Of a DNA stretch of 64,000 nt, positions 19,077 through 28,365 are shown in pieces; positions within the stretch are counted from its first letter, which is position 1, and every line of letters starts with the position of its first letter. Both the position numbers and the translations under genes were made by a program. The stretch lies in NCBI GenBank assembly GCA_943370295.1, contig CALRQL020000013.1:32980-96979 (forward strand). Reading direction: 5' to 3'. The notes under the pieces are model-generated. The model made no database searches. It was given only the letters and a program-made list of their open reading frames with translations, and was not told the DNA's origin. Source of the stretch: SB11 sp943370295. GTDB lineage: Bacteria > Bacteroidota > Bacteroidia > UBA8524.

Positions 19077-19850
19077 TCAATAGTCCTGATGGGCATCGTG
19101 GCGCAGTTTTTCAGAAAGTTCTTTACCCAAATACTTGTCAACCAACGCATGAATTACATACAATAGCGGCGTTATTAATAAGGCAACAACAAACTTATAA
19201 ATATAGTTATTGGTACCCACAGCGGCTACTTGCCCAAGGCTCCAATCGCCACCGATATAAAAAGCAATAAATAACACCACGTAACTGTCAATAAGTTGCG
19301 ATACTAAAGTCGACCCCGTACTGCGCACCCACAAGGCTTTTTCGCCCGTGCGTTTCTTTAAAAAGTGGAATACGGAAACATCCACCAACTGGCCAATCAT
19401 AAAGGCACTTAGCGAGCCAACAATAATGTTTAATCCTTGCCCGAATATTTGTGCAAAAGCGGTTTGCATATTTACCACCGTACCGTCAACCAGTTTTTGC
19501 TCTATCCACCACGATGCGGGTGTTAGGTGTATCACTCCGTAAATAATCAGAAATGCATAGCCGATTAATGCTGCTGCAATGTAGCTAAAGGTACGAACGC
19601 CGCGTTTGCCAAAGTACTCATTAATAATATCTGTCATAATAAATACAAAAGGCCAGGGCAGTACCCCTGCGGTCAAATCCATGTTTAGGGTATAGCCCAG
19701 CAGGTTAATACCAAAAGGTTTGATGCCTAAAGTGCCTTCTAATGAAAATATTTTAACGCCTATAAACTCTGCCAATAAAGCGTTGCATATAAAAAACGAA
19801 CCCAAAATAAGAAACAACAAGGTGCGTTTACGGTGTTCTAATTCTTGCAT
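19077..19850 (-). CDS. yhhQ: Queuosine precursor transporter (VUT family)
   Basis: 257 residues, ATG start, with six or seven hydrophobic segments. It matches YhhQ/DUF165 vitamin-uptake-type transporters through LLAEFIGVKIF near the start, the FIMTDIINEYFGKRGVRTF segment near 70-90, FMIGQLVDVSVFHFLKKRTG near 150, and VRSTGSTLVSQLIDSYVV near 180. The family imports a 7-deazaguanine precursor (preQ0 or preQ1) across the inner membrane for queuosine in tRNA. No queuosine synthesis genes are nearby. Confidence 0.9.
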   Translation of the reverse strand: MQELEHRKRTLLFLILGSFFICNALLAEFIGVKIFSLEGTLGIKPFGINLLGYTLNMDLTAGVLPWPFVFIMTDIINEYFGKRGVRTFSYIAAALIGYAFLIIYGVIHLTPASWWIEQKLVDGTVVNMQTAFAQIFGQGLNIIVGSLSAFMIGQLVDVSVFHFLKKRTGEKALWVRSTGSTLVSQLIDSYVVLFIAFYIGGDWSLGQVAAVGTNNYIYKFVVALLITPLLYVIHALVDKYLGKELSEKLRHDAHQDY

Positions 19851-19892
19851 AGTTTGGTTTTAGTAACTCAATGATAGGGATTTTTGTATAAT

Positions 19893-19900
19893 TATATTTG
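19893..19900 (+). promoter_or_regulatory. TAnnTTTG -7 box for the secreted protein gene
   Basis: TATATTTG matches the -7 consensus exactly, about 47 bases before the ATG at 19947, and helps reject the upstream TTG at 19884 as the start. Confidence 0.5.
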
Positions 19901-19946
19901 CTTAACAACATCAATCTACATTTATCGTCTTACATTCATATCATAT

Positions 19947-21008
19947 ATGAAAAATCTCATCATAGCAGCGTTGCTTTTTATCAGCACGGGCAGTTTTGCT
20001 CAAACTTCAGGTATTTTTCCCGATAGTATTGCCTATTGGCGTGAAGGTTTAGTTAGCGGAGATGCTGATGGCGGTTTATTGCTGTTTAACGATTATGTGA
20101 TGCAGGGAGATACGGTTGTTAACGGTCAGTCTTGCAAAAATCTATACCATAACCGTGTTGCAATTAAAAACTATAAAGGGAGCTTCTCGTCTCATCCATG
20201 GCAGCCATATAAACAAAACGATTATTATGGATTAAGCAATAAAATAGGTGTTTTGAGAAAAGAAGACTCAAAACTATTTATTCGTTTTGAGAGCAACCCT
20301 GTTTATAAATGGGAGTTTGCCGTTGAGGACTCAATACTGACCTCAGGTAAAGAATATTTGGTGTTTGATAATAATTGGAAAAGGGGAGATACTATATTTA
20401 GTGAGCATTACAAACCCGGTAACGTTAAGTATTTGGTGGTAAAAAATCAGATGAAGGTTTTGAGGCCGTCTGTTTCTGCCGATAGTCTTGAAGTACTTAC
20501 TTTTTACGGAACAAGTAATAATGCCATGGCCACTAATGTTTTTGATAGCACGCTTTTTATCAAAGGCGTGGGTTTTAATTCTTCGTTCTTTTTTAGATTG
20601 ATAGATATTGATACCTCATTTGTAGTAAACGTGGGCTACGGAGGTGCTTTGGGTGTTGGGCCTTTTTGCGGAAATAAGAACTTGTTATACAATGGTAATG
20701 AGTTTAGCGGCGAAGCATTTGATTGTGCAACAATCCCTACTAAAATATCTGTTGAGGTAAAGGATATAAAAACGGTTAGTATTAGCGGTTACCCCAATCC
20801 TGTGAAAGATAACATTACTTTTTCAGGGATAGAGGGGGGTATCAATACTGTTTGGGTACAGAATACGTTGGGGCAAGCCAATACGGCTACCTATACTGCG
20901 GATAATGGAAATTTAACGGTTTTAGCCGACTGTTTGGCACAAGGGGTTTATTTAATACGGATAGAAACCGACAAAACCACCTACCTTTGCAAAATTAGTA
21001 AACAATAA
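19947..21008 (+). CDS. Secreted protein with T9SS sorting domain, function unknown
   Basis: 353 residues from ATG 19947, where a clear signal peptide begins (MKNLIIAALLFISTGSFAQ); an in-frame TTG upstream lies before the promoter box. The body (residues 20-265) matches no enzyme I recognise; it shows blocks such as VVNGQSCKNLY and GVGPFCGNKNLLYNG typical of secreted Bacteroidota proteins. The C-terminal ~75 residues form a T9SS type A sorting domain (SISGYPNPVKDNITF to YLCKISKQ). The next gene starts two bases after the stop. Confidence 0.7.
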   Translation: MKNLIIAALLFISTGSFAQTSGIFPDSIAYWREGLVSGDADGGLLLFNDYVMQGDTVVNGQSCKNLYHNRVAIKNYKGSFSSHPWQPYKQNDYYGLSNKIGVLRKEDSKLFIRFESNPVYKWEFAVEDSILTSGKEYLVFDNNWKRGDTIFSEHYKPGNVKYLVVKNQMKVLRPSVSADSLEVLTFYGTSNNAMATNVFDSTLFIKGVGFNSSFFFRLIDIDTSFVVNVGYGGALGVGPFCGNKNLLYNGNEFSGEAFDCATIPTKISVEVKDIKTVSISGYPNPVKDNITFSGIEGGINTVWVQNTLGQANTATYTADNGNLTVLADCLAQGVYLIRIETDKTTYLCKISKQ

Positions 21009-21010
21009 TT

Positions 21011-21685
21011 TTGAACGTTCCATTTCCGATTCTTTACGAAGACAATCACCTGATAGCCATTAACAAGCAGGCAGGTCAATTAGTGCAGGCAGATAAAACA
21101 GGCGACGAAGCCCTGCCCGACCAAATAAAAGCATACATAAAAGATAAGTACAACAAACCCGGCGATGTTTTTTTGGGGGTAATACACCGCATAGACAGGC
21201 CTGTATCAGGCGTGTGCCTGTTTGCGCGCACCAGCAAAGCACTGGAGCGCATGAACGAAAAGTTTAGGGAGCGTGATTTAAATAAAACTTATTGGGCTAT
21301 TTTGAAACATAAGCCCCACAACGAAAATGGTAAGCTGGTGCATTGGCTGGTGAAGGATCACGACCAAAACAGAACCAAAGCGCATTTACGTGAGGTACCG
21401 GGTAGCAAACGCGCTGAGCTTGACTTTGAACTGATTGGCGAACGTGCAGGATATTATTTGTTAAAAGTAATACCGCTCACAGGTCGTCCACACCAAATAA
21501 GGGTGCAGCTCTCAACCGCTATAGGCCCTATTGTAGGAGATTTGAAATACGGATACCCCGAGGCCAACTCTGACGGTAGCATTTGCTTACATGCGCGTGA
21601 GTTAACGTTTACTCATCCTGTACAAAAGGTTCCCGTAAAAATAACAGCAGCAGCCCCCAAACTGGATATTTGGAAGTTGTTTTAA
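21011..21685 (+). CDS. RluA-family pseudouridine synthase
   Basis: 224 residues. The start is TTG at 21011, since family similarity begins right there (FPILYEDNHLIAINKQAGQLVQ is the usual RluA opening) and no ATG precedes it in frame. The catalytic loop VIHRIDRPVSGVCLFA contains the essential Asp near residue 63; the binding element GRPHQIRVQL lies near 160. The enzyme converts specific uridines in rRNA or tRNA to pseudouridine; the target is not predictable. No S4 domain is present. The two-base gap to the preceding stop suggests translational coupling. Confidence 0.88.
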   Translation: MNVPFPILYEDNHLIAINKQAGQLVQADKTGDEALPDQIKAYIKDKYNKPGDVFLGVIHRIDRPVSGVCLFARTSKALERMNEKFRERDLNKTYWAILKHKPHNENGKLVHWLVKDHDQNRTKAHLREVPGSKRAELDFELIGERAGYYLLKVIPLTGRPHQIRVQLSTAIGPIVGDLKYGYPEANSDGSICLHARELTFTHPVQKVPVKITAAAPKLDIWKLF

Positions 21686-21902
21686 CAAAAAAGCCCCCCT
21701 TATTTATAAGGCAGGCTTTTAGGCTTAGGGAAATATTACAAACTCAAAAGAAACGCTGTTAAACAAATTGAAACAGCGGTATCATACTACAAGGTACTTA
21801 GCCTTTTAGAGCTTTCAAAATAATATATACTAACCCGAGTTATGGAGCTATAAAAGCTGTTTAGTTGCACTTACCCCTTTTTTAAGCATATTCGTAACAA
21901 AT

Positions 21903-21931
21903 AAAAAGGGCTACCATTTGGCAGCCCTTTT
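21903..21931. terminator. Hairpin terminator
   Basis: AAAAAGGGCT pairs with AGCCCTTTT around CCATTTGG, with T and A runs on both sides. It lies between the converging RluA-like and polyglycine lipoprotein genes. The 267-base gap holds nothing else recognisable beyond a weak AAAGCCCCCC stem near 21690. Confidence 0.75.
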
Positions 21932-21952
21932 ATATTTTTAATCTATAACAGA

Positions 21953-22636
21953 TTATTTTCCTAAAAACTCAGCTACCATAATACCCTGTGTAATGGTTTT
22001 GCTTTGTGTAGGGTTTAATGTGTTATACACTTTGCAGTTAAACTTAATTACTGCTTTCACTTTCGGATCAGCAGGTGTTCCTGTTGATATAGCTTGAGTG
22101 ATCTCAAAAGTACTACCTGTTTGGTCGCCAGCGGTAGTACTCCATACAGCACTACCTGCTCGGTAAGTTACTTCAGCAACTTTAGCAGTATAGGTACGGC
22201 TGCCCGGTGCAAACAAAGCCAAGAAGTTAGCTTCTGCGGGGGTGCTGGCATTAGGATATTTAAGTGTACCTACAGTAGCAAGAATGCCTGATAGGTCTAC
22301 CATATTAAACAAACCGCTTGCATACGAAGCAGTTGTGCTATCGGGGCCCAACGTGCTGTCTTTTCCTGTGGCAGGGACTGTTGAGCCACCACCGGCAGTA
22401 TATGGATCAAGGTTACCGTCAATTAACCCCCAGAATTGAATATTTGAAGACGTAGTTAAATTGGGTTGTACAGGGCCGGTACCACCGCCTCCTCCTCCGC
22501 CACCACCGCCTCCGCCACCTGAGCCGCCGCCGCTTTGTGTAGTGTCAGTGTTTTTTGGTTCGGGTGACTCTTCAATAGGGCTGCAAGAAAACAACCCGAT
22601 GCAAAGTGCCAATGCAAAAATTAATATGTTTTTCAT
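21953..22636 (-). CDS. Lipoprotein with a polyglycine linker
   Basis: 227 residues, ATG start. A type II signal peptide ends in IGLFSC, so the mature protein is lipid-anchored at about Cys18. A linker follows that is almost pure glycine (13 in a row after GGGS), then a domain of about 165 residues with alternating strands (NIQFWGLIDG, FNMVDLSGIL, EVTYRAGSAVW). I recognise no family. The GCC-rich tract is a repetitive sequence where slippage could change linker length. Confidence 0.65.
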   Translation of the reverse strand: MKNILIFALALCIGLFSCSPIEESPEPKNTDTTQSGGGSGGGGGGGGGGGGGTGPVQPNLTTSSNIQFWGLIDGNLDPYTAGGGSTVPATGKDSTLGPDSTTASYASGLFNMVDLSGILATVGTLKYPNASTPAEANFLALFAPGSRTYTAKVAEVTYRAGSAVWSTTAGDQTGSTFEITQAISTGTPADPKVKAVIKFNCKVYNTLNPTQSKTITQGIMVAEFLGK

Positions 22637-22780
22637 AATTAGTATTATACAAGATTAGTTTTTTGTGATACTAAACACAAGATGTTTTAGACCAAAGGAA
22701 TGTTGCTTTTTTGTAAACAACACTTTGTATGTATAGTATATGATTTGATAAAAGGTGTGGATACTGCAACGGGCAAAGCA

Positions 22781-22788
22781 TATCTTTG
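22781..22788 (+). promoter_or_regulatory. TAnnTTTG -7 box upstream of pruA
   Basis: TATCTTTG is an exact consensus match 54 bases before the pruA ATG. Confidence 0.5.
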
Positions 22789-22842
22789 CACCGCTTTTAT
22801 TTTTTAATCCACTAACAAATAACTGATAACAGACACACCTAT

Positions 22843-24471
22843 ATGAACGGATTTTTTAAAGTTCCCGTAGCCGTAAACGAACCTGTACTTAACTACGCCC
22901 CCGGCAGTAAAGAAAAAGCCCAACTGAAAAAAGCGTTGGCCGATGCCCGTGCTACACAAGCGGATATACCTATGTATATCGGCGGTAAGGAAGTACGCAG
23001 TGGTAATACCAAAGAATTACGTCCGCCACACGACACCAAACATTTGCTGGGTGTTTTTCACGAAGGAAACAAAACCCACGTACAACAAGCCATTGATGCT
23101 GCGCTGGCAGCACGCACTGCATGGGCTGATATGCCTTGGGAACAACGTGCCGCTATATTTTTAAAAGCAGCTGACTTAATTGCAGGCCCTTACCGTGCTA
23201 AGTTAAACGCTGCCACTATGCTTGGCCAAAGCAAAAATGCTTATCAGGCTGAGATTGATTCTGCGTGTGAGATTATCGACTTTTTACGTTTCAACGTTCA
23301 GTTTATGACTGAAATATATACCGACCAACCTATTTCTTCACGCGGTATATGGAACCGTTTGGAGTACAGGCCGCTGGAAGGTTTTGTGTTTGCACTTACA
23401 CCGTTCAACTTTACTGCCATTGCAGGTAACCTGCCTACCAGTGCTGCCATGATGGGCAACGTGGTAGTATGGAAACCCAGCAACACGCAGATATACAGTG
23501 CTAATGTGTTGATGGAGATTTTCCGCGAGGCGGGTGTGCCTGCCGGTGTCATTAACCTTGTATATGTGAGCGGGCCTGATATGGGCGAAGTGGTATTTAA
23601 CCACCCTGATTTTGCAGGTATACATTTTACAGGTTCCACCGGAGTTTTTCAAAACATTTGGAAAACGATAGGTAACAACATTGATAAATACAAAACCTAC
23701 CCCCGTATTGTTGGTGAAACAGGAGGTAAAGATTTTGTGATGGTACACGAAAGCGCTACTCCTGATGTGGTAATTACTGCGTTGGTTCGCGGTGCATTTG
23801 AGTATCAAGGACAGAAATGTTCGGCCGCTTCACGCGCTTATATTCCTGATACGTTGTGGGCAAAGATTAAAGATAAGTTTGCTGCTACTGTAAACAGCTT
23901 GAAAGTAGGTCCTGTTGAAGATTTCCGCAATTTTGTAAATGCGGTGATTGATGAAAAGGCGTTTGATAAAATTGCCAGCTATATTGATGCTGCTAAAAAC
24001 GACCCTTCGGTTGAAGTGATTGCAGGCGGTACATACGACAAAACCAACGGGTATTTTATCAATCCTACGGTATTGTTGGCTAAAGACCCGATGTATGTTA
24101 CCATGTGTGAGGAGATTTTTGGCCCTGTGCTAACTATTTATGTGTACGAAGCTGCCAAATACGAAGAAACCCTTGAGTTGGTGAATAAAACCTCTCCCTA
24201 CGCATTAACAGGTGCTATCTTGGGTCAAGACCGGTATGCGTTGACTGTGGCTAATGAAAAATTGCGCGATAGTGCAGGAAACTTCTACATTAACGATAAA
24301 CCTACCGGGGCTGTAGTAGGTCAACAACCGTTTGGTGGCGCAAGGGCATCGGGTACTAATGATAAAGCAGGTGCTAAAGTGAACTTACTACGCTGGACCA
24401 GCCAACGCAGTATTAAAGAAACTTTTGTACCCCCAACCGACTACACTTACGACTTTTTAGGAGAAGAATAA
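22843..24471 (+). CDS. pruA: 1-pyrroline-5-carboxylate (glutamate semialdehyde) dehydrogenase
   Basis: 542 residues, ATG start. It is an NAD-dependent aldehyde dehydrogenase that finishes proline breakdown by oxidising glutamate-5-semialdehyde to glutamate. Visible features are the NAD-site segment FALTPFNFTAIAGNLP near residue 190, GSTGVF, the catalytic Glu in VGETGGKDFV near 291, and the catalytic Cys in YQGQKCSAASRAY near 325. The length and the N-terminal KVPVAVNEPVLNYAPGS segment fit the single-function PruA type rather than PutA. Proline dehydrogenase is not nearby. A promoter box precedes and a strong terminator follows. Confidence 0.95.
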   Translation: MNGFFKVPVAVNEPVLNYAPGSKEKAQLKKALADARATQADIPMYIGGKEVRSGNTKELRPPHDTKHLLGVFHEGNKTHVQQAIDAALAARTAWADMPWEQRAAIFLKAADLIAGPYRAKLNAATMLGQSKNAYQAEIDSACEIIDFLRFNVQFMTEIYTDQPISSRGIWNRLEYRPLEGFVFALTPFNFTAIAGNLPTSAAMMGNVVVWKPSNTQIYSANVLMEIFREAGVPAGVINLVYVSGPDMGEVVFNHPDFAGIHFTGSTGVFQNIWKTIGNNIDKYKTYPRIVGETGGKDFVMVHESATPDVVITALVRGAFEYQGQKCSAASRAYIPDTLWAKIKDKFAATVNSLKVGPVEDFRNFVNAVIDEKAFDKIASYIDAAKNDPSVEVIAGGTYDKTNGYFINPTVLLAKDPMYVTMCEEIFGPVLTIYVYEAAKYEETLELVNKTSPYALTGAILGQDRYALTVANEKLRDSAGNFYINDKPTGAVVGQQPFGGARASGTNDKAGAKVNLLRWTSQRSIKETFVPPTDYTYDFLGEE

Positions 24472-24492
24472 TTTTTAAGAGATATAATACTT

Positions 24493-24532
24493 AAACGGGC
24501 GGCCTCAACTTATGTGAGGCCGCCCGTTTTTA
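24493..24532. terminator. Strong bidirectional terminator
   Basis: AAACGGGCGGCCTCA pairs with TGAGGCCGCCCGTTT around ACTTATG and is followed by T. It separates pruA from the converging protease gene. Confidence 0.9.
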
Positions 24533-24555
24533 TTAACTATCAAACAAATAAGTAG

Positions 24556-25623
24556 CTAAAACACCACTTTGGTGTGTTGTAGTACATAATTACCCGTAGG
24601 GTTTATAAACGTTAGTATTTTAATCCCCTCGGCCAATGTTCCGGTTTCAATTTCATAGCGACCTTCGTCCAAATTAGTTAATTCTTTTTCAACCAATAGC
24701 CTGCCTGATATATCGTGCAACTGCACGGTAAGTTTATCATACGCAGCGGGAGTTTCAAAAGCCAGCGTGCCTTGTGCCGCAATTACTTTAATAGGAGAGG
24801 GGTTAAAAATATCCTGCACAGCATTTGCTGCCGATTGTGCATTGATGGTGGAGTCAATCCACTTACTAAGTGCGATTACGCTAACATAACGTCCCGGGCC
24901 TTCTTCAGTAGTAACCAGCCCTGAACCGCCACTTACAATGCCCACTTGTACCCACTCGCCGTTGCGTTTTGCTACCAACGGGCCGCCACTATCACCCGAT
25001 GCTGCACCTGCCTGTTTATCCGGACTTGTATAGCCCGCACACAGGTAACCCAAATGGTTAAACTCATAAGTGCTTTGGCAGGTGGTTTGGCTAATTATTT
25101 TTATGGAAGCTTTTTGCAAGGTATCAGGTGTGCTAAAATCATCATCGTTTAATATGCCCCATCCCATGGCTGTTACAGGTTGCCCTTCGTTAATCAGTGC
25201 GGCATCATTTGTAGATGCAGTTAAGCAAGGAGTATAAGTTGAATGACTCTTTAAACGCATCAGCGAAATATCTACGCCTGAATTCATATCACCCATTAAG
25301 TCGTATCCGGGAAAAACAATGATGGTATCAATGTTAATGGTTTGCGAGCCAGCTTGAGGGTTTGTGCTGCTTAAACCATTTATTATTGCTCTTGAAGGTT
25401 TAGGGACAATGTTTTCGAAACCCAAGCCGCAATGTCCGGCGCTTAACACCCAATTTGACCGAATTAGCGAGCCGCCGCAGATATGTTCACCATCGGCAGC
25501 TACAAGCTGAACCATCCACGGGAATTCGTTTTTCTGACTGGGAGTGCCGCCCACAATAGGTTGCGCATACAGTGCATTGAGGCACAAGGTAAGCAGTAAT
25601 GTTGCAGTAATTTTTAGTTTCAT
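24556..25623 (-). CDS. Secreted trypsin-like serine protease with T9SS sorting domain
   Basis: 355 residues, ATG start. A signal peptide (to LYA, near residue 20) is followed by QP and then IVGG, the usual new N-terminus of active S1 proteases. The catalytic triad is complete: His in LSAGHC, Asp in SGVDISLMRL, Ser in GDSGGP near residue 210. The protease domain ends near 262; the remainder has a C-terminal sorting-domain-like region (KVIAAQGTLAF to LQHTKVVF), somewhat less typical than others here. The protein should act outside the cell. The X-Pro dipeptide before IVGG would need removal for normal activation. Confidence 0.88.
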   Translation of the reverse strand: MKLKITATLLLTLCLNALYAQPIVGGTPSQKNEFPWMVQLVAADGEHICGGSLIRSNWVLSAGHCGLGFENIVPKPSRAIINGLSSTNPQAGSQTINIDTIIVFPGYDLMGDMNSGVDISLMRLKSHSTYTPCLTASTNDAALINEGQPVTAMGWGILNDDDFSTPDTLQKASIKIISQTTCQSTYEFNHLGYLCAGYTSPDKQAGAASGDSGGPLVAKRNGEWVQVGIVSGGSGLVTTEEGPGRYVSVIALSKWIDSTINAQSAANAVQDIFNPSPIKVIAAQGTLAFETPAAYDKLTVQLHDISGRLLVEKELTNLDEGRYEIETGTLAEGIKILTFINPTGNYVLQHTKVVF

Positions 25624-25688
25624 AGTATTTTGTTATCAGACACCGTATTAACGTAAACCGTTTCATAGGGTTGTAACTCAAATATATT

Positions 25689-26216
25689 TTATTCTTTTTT
25701 AGGGCTGAAATAAAACATAGCTACTCCGCTATCGTACACCTTATGTTGGGTAATGCTTAAGTTCACTTGCTTTTTAATGTCGGGGAAAAGCTCAATCCCT
25801 TCTCCAAGTAATACGGGTATGTAGGCAATAATGTATTCATCAATCAATCCAGCATCGTGCAGTAAAGTGTTTATTTGCCCACCACCCAAAAGCCAGATAT
25901 CGCCCCCATCTTGCTCCTTAAGTTTCCTCACAAAATCGGCAGGGTTTTCAGTAACTCTTTCAGCTACCTCCAATATGGGTTTGGTTGCGCTGCGGGTAAA
26001 CACAAACGATTTTTTTCCGTCATACGGCCATTTGCCGTCAAAACTCAGGCAAACTTCATACGTTGCATACCCCATCACAATGGTATCAATGCTATTGTAA
26101 AAGGGTTCGTAATCGTAATCCTCGGCAGTGGGGCTAGGTAACCAATCAATACCCCCGTCGGGACGGGCAATTTTTCCGTCAAAGCTGGCGGCAATGTAAA
26201 GTTTTACTTTTCTCAT
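25689..26216 (-). CDS. RibD C-terminal/dihydrofolate reductase-like protein
   Basis: 175 residues from ATG 26216, chosen because KVKLYIAASFDGKIARPDG is the typical opening; a longer frame adds 11 unlike residues. The later IVMGYATYE, GGDIWLLGGGQINTLL and PVLLGEGIELFP motifs are characteristic of the RibD_C/DHFR-like fold, an NADPH-dependent reductase group often called YyaP/YwjB. The substrate is unknown, and it is unlikely to be the main dihydrofolate reductase. It is divergent from acs. Confidence 0.85.
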   Translation of the reverse strand: MRKVKLYIAASFDGKIARPDGGIDWLPSPTAEDYDYEPFYNSIDTIVMGYATYEVCLSFDGKWPYDGKKSFVFTRSATKPILEVAERVTENPADFVRKLKEQDGGDIWLLGGGQINTLLHDAGLIDEYIIAYIPVLLGEGIELFPDIKKQVNLSITQHKVYDSGVAMFYFSPKKE

Positions 26217-26419
26217 AGTTTTAAATGTGTCTGCAAAAATGCCTTGCATCCCTTTTTAAAAATTGTACAGAATTTTCCTTTTTGCAATTTCAACTAAAAA
26301 ATCAAACAAGTCGTAAAATCAACGTTTAAACATTGATGCGTTTCGTTGGGTAATAAAAGTTTTGTAGAAGCCATGAAAATAGTGGTGCGGCTTTCTTAAT
26401 AATTTTATAAATTGGGCAC

Positions 26420-28333
26420 ATGAACAATGCTTCACACACCCTTCCGCAGATACAATCGTTTGAAGAATATACATCCGTTTATAAACAAAGTACAGAAAAC
26501 CCCGAAGGCTTTTGGGACGATATAGCAAAAAGCTTCCATTGGTACAAACCTTGGGAAAACACCCTTGCGTGGAGTTTCAATCCACCTAAAGTAGAGTGGT
26601 TTAAAAAGGGGACAACCAACTTGTGTTATAACGCACTCGACCGTCATCTTGAGACCCGTGGCAATCAAACGGCAATTATTTGGGAGCCTAATAATCCTGA
26701 TGAAGCCGTTAGAACACTTACATACAATGAGCTGCATGCAGAGGTATGCAAGTTTGCCAATGTACTGCTGGCGCAAGGTTTGCAAAAAGGGGATAGGGTT
26801 ATTTTGTACATGCCTATGGTACCCGAAGCGGGGATAGCCATGCTGGCTTGTACGCGCATTGGCTTGGTACACTCTATTGTGTTTGCAGGTTTTTCTGCAC
26901 AATCATTGGCCGATAGGATGAATGATAGCAGTGCAAAAGCTGTAATTACTGCCGATACATTTAAACGAGGAGATAAAACCGTAGCCTTAAAAGCGATTGT
27001 AGATGAAGCATTAAAAACATCGCCCACGGTAATAAAAAGTATTGTTTATAAACGCACAGGAGATGCTATTGATTGGACAGCAGGGCGTGATGTGTGGTGG
27101 CACGATGAAATGGCAAAAGTAACAGCACAAAACACCCCCGCCGAAATGGATGCCGAAGACCCGTTGTTTATTCTTTATACCTCAGGCTCTACAGGAAAAC
27201 CCAAAGGTATTTTGCATACCACGGCCGGTTATATGGTATACGTGGCCTATACATTTAAAAACGTATTTCAGTACAAAGAAGGAGATATATACTGGTGTAC
27301 CGCTGATGTGGGTTGGATTACAGGGCACAGCTATCTTGTGTATGGTCCGCTGCTAAACGGTGCTACAACCGTATTTTTTGAAGGAGTTCCTACTTGGCCT
27401 TCGCCCTCAAGGTTTTGGCAAGTTGTGGATAAACATCAAGTAACCATATTTTACACCGCTCCAACGGCTATACGTTCGTTAGAGACCGCAGGGTTAGGTC
27501 AGTTTGAAGGAACTAAACTCGACAGCCTTCGTGTGTTGGGTTCTGTAGGAGAGCCTATTAACGAAGAGGCTTGGCACTGGTACAGCGAAAACGTAGGTAA
27601 AAACCGTTGCCCAATTGTAGATACTTGGTGGCAAACCGAAACAGGCGGAGTAATGATTAGCCCATTGGCGGGTATTACCCCGCTAAAGCCGGCGTTTGCA
27701 ACCTTGCCTATGCCGGGCATACAACCCGTGTTGCTTGACGAAAAAGGAAATGAAATTGAAGGCAATGGGGTAGAAGGGGTATTGTGTGTTAAATTTCCAT
27801 GGCCGGGCATGGCTCGTACCGTGTATGGCGATGATGACCGCTATGCACAAACGTATTTCTCAGCCTATAAAGGCTATTATTTTACAGGGGACGGTTGCAA
27901 GCGCGACGAAGACGGGTATTACCGCATTACGGGTCGCGTAGACGATGTGATAAACGTATCAGGGCATCGGATAGGGACGGGTGAAGTAGAAAGTGCCATC
28001 GATGAACATGAGTTAGTGGTAGAAAGTGCTGTGGTTGCGTATCCGCACGATATTAAAGGACAAGGCATTTACGCGTATGTAATCTGTCATCATACTCCGC
28101 AAGACGTTGACAAACTAAGGTCTGAAATAAAAGAAATTGTATCGCGCATTATTGGTGCATTTGCCAAACCTGATAAAATACAAGTAGTTACAGGACTACC
28201 CAAAACCCGCAGCGGTAAAATCATGCGCCGCATTTTGCGCAAAGTAGCCGAGGGCGATACGTCTAATCTTGGAGACACTTCAACCCTGTTAGACCCCTCT
28301 GTGGTGGATAGTATTAAGGCAGGAGCCTTATAA
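26420..28333 (+). CDS. acs: Acetyl-CoA synthetase
   Basis: 637 residues, ATG start. It activates acetate to acetyl-CoA through acetyl-AMP. The ANL-superfamily motifs are clear: ILYTSGSTGKPKG near residue 252, WWQTETGG near 405, YYFTGDGCKRDEDGYY and GRVDDVINVSGHRIGTGE near 500, and the C-terminal TRSGKIMRRILRK containing the lysine that is reversibly acylated in this family. The length is slightly under the usual ~650. The next gene has its own -7 box just 9 bases after the stop, so co-transcription is not required. Confidence 0.96.
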   Translation: MNNASHTLPQIQSFEEYTSVYKQSTENPEGFWDDIAKSFHWYKPWENTLAWSFNPPKVEWFKKGTTNLCYNALDRHLETRGNQTAIIWEPNNPDEAVRTLTYNELHAEVCKFANVLLAQGLQKGDRVILYMPMVPEAGIAMLACTRIGLVHSIVFAGFSAQSLADRMNDSSAKAVITADTFKRGDKTVALKAIVDEALKTSPTVIKSIVYKRTGDAIDWTAGRDVWWHDEMAKVTAQNTPAEMDAEDPLFILYTSGSTGKPKGILHTTAGYMVYVAYTFKNVFQYKEGDIYWCTADVGWITGHSYLVYGPLLNGATTVFFEGVPTWPSPSRFWQVVDKHQVTIFYTAPTAIRSLETAGLGQFEGTKLDSLRVLGSVGEPINEEAWHWYSENVGKNRCPIVDTWWQTETGGVMISPLAGITPLKPAFATLPMPGIQPVLLDEKGNEIEGNGVEGVLCVKFPWPGMARTVYGDDDRYAQTYFSAYKGYYFTGDGCKRDEDGYYRITGRVDDVINVSGHRIGTGEVESAIDEHELVVESAVVAYPHDIKGQGIYAYVICHHTPQDVDKLRSEIKEIVSRIIGAFAKPDKIQVVTGLPKTRSGKIMRRILRKVAEGDTSNLGDTSTLLDPSVVDSIKAGAL

Positions 28334-28341
28334 TTAAGCTA

Positions 28342-28349
28342 TATTTTTG
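28342..28349 (+). promoter_or_regulatory. TAnnTTTG -7 box in the acs-barrel gap
   Basis: TATTTTTG matches the -7 consensus exactly, 17 bases before the ATG at 28366. Confidence 0.5.
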
Positions 28350-28365
28350 CGTTATTGTTTTTATA

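Noticed and set aside
22461..22658. Frame with a run of prolines
   Set aside because: It is the antisense of the glycine-codon tract of the lipoprotein gene.
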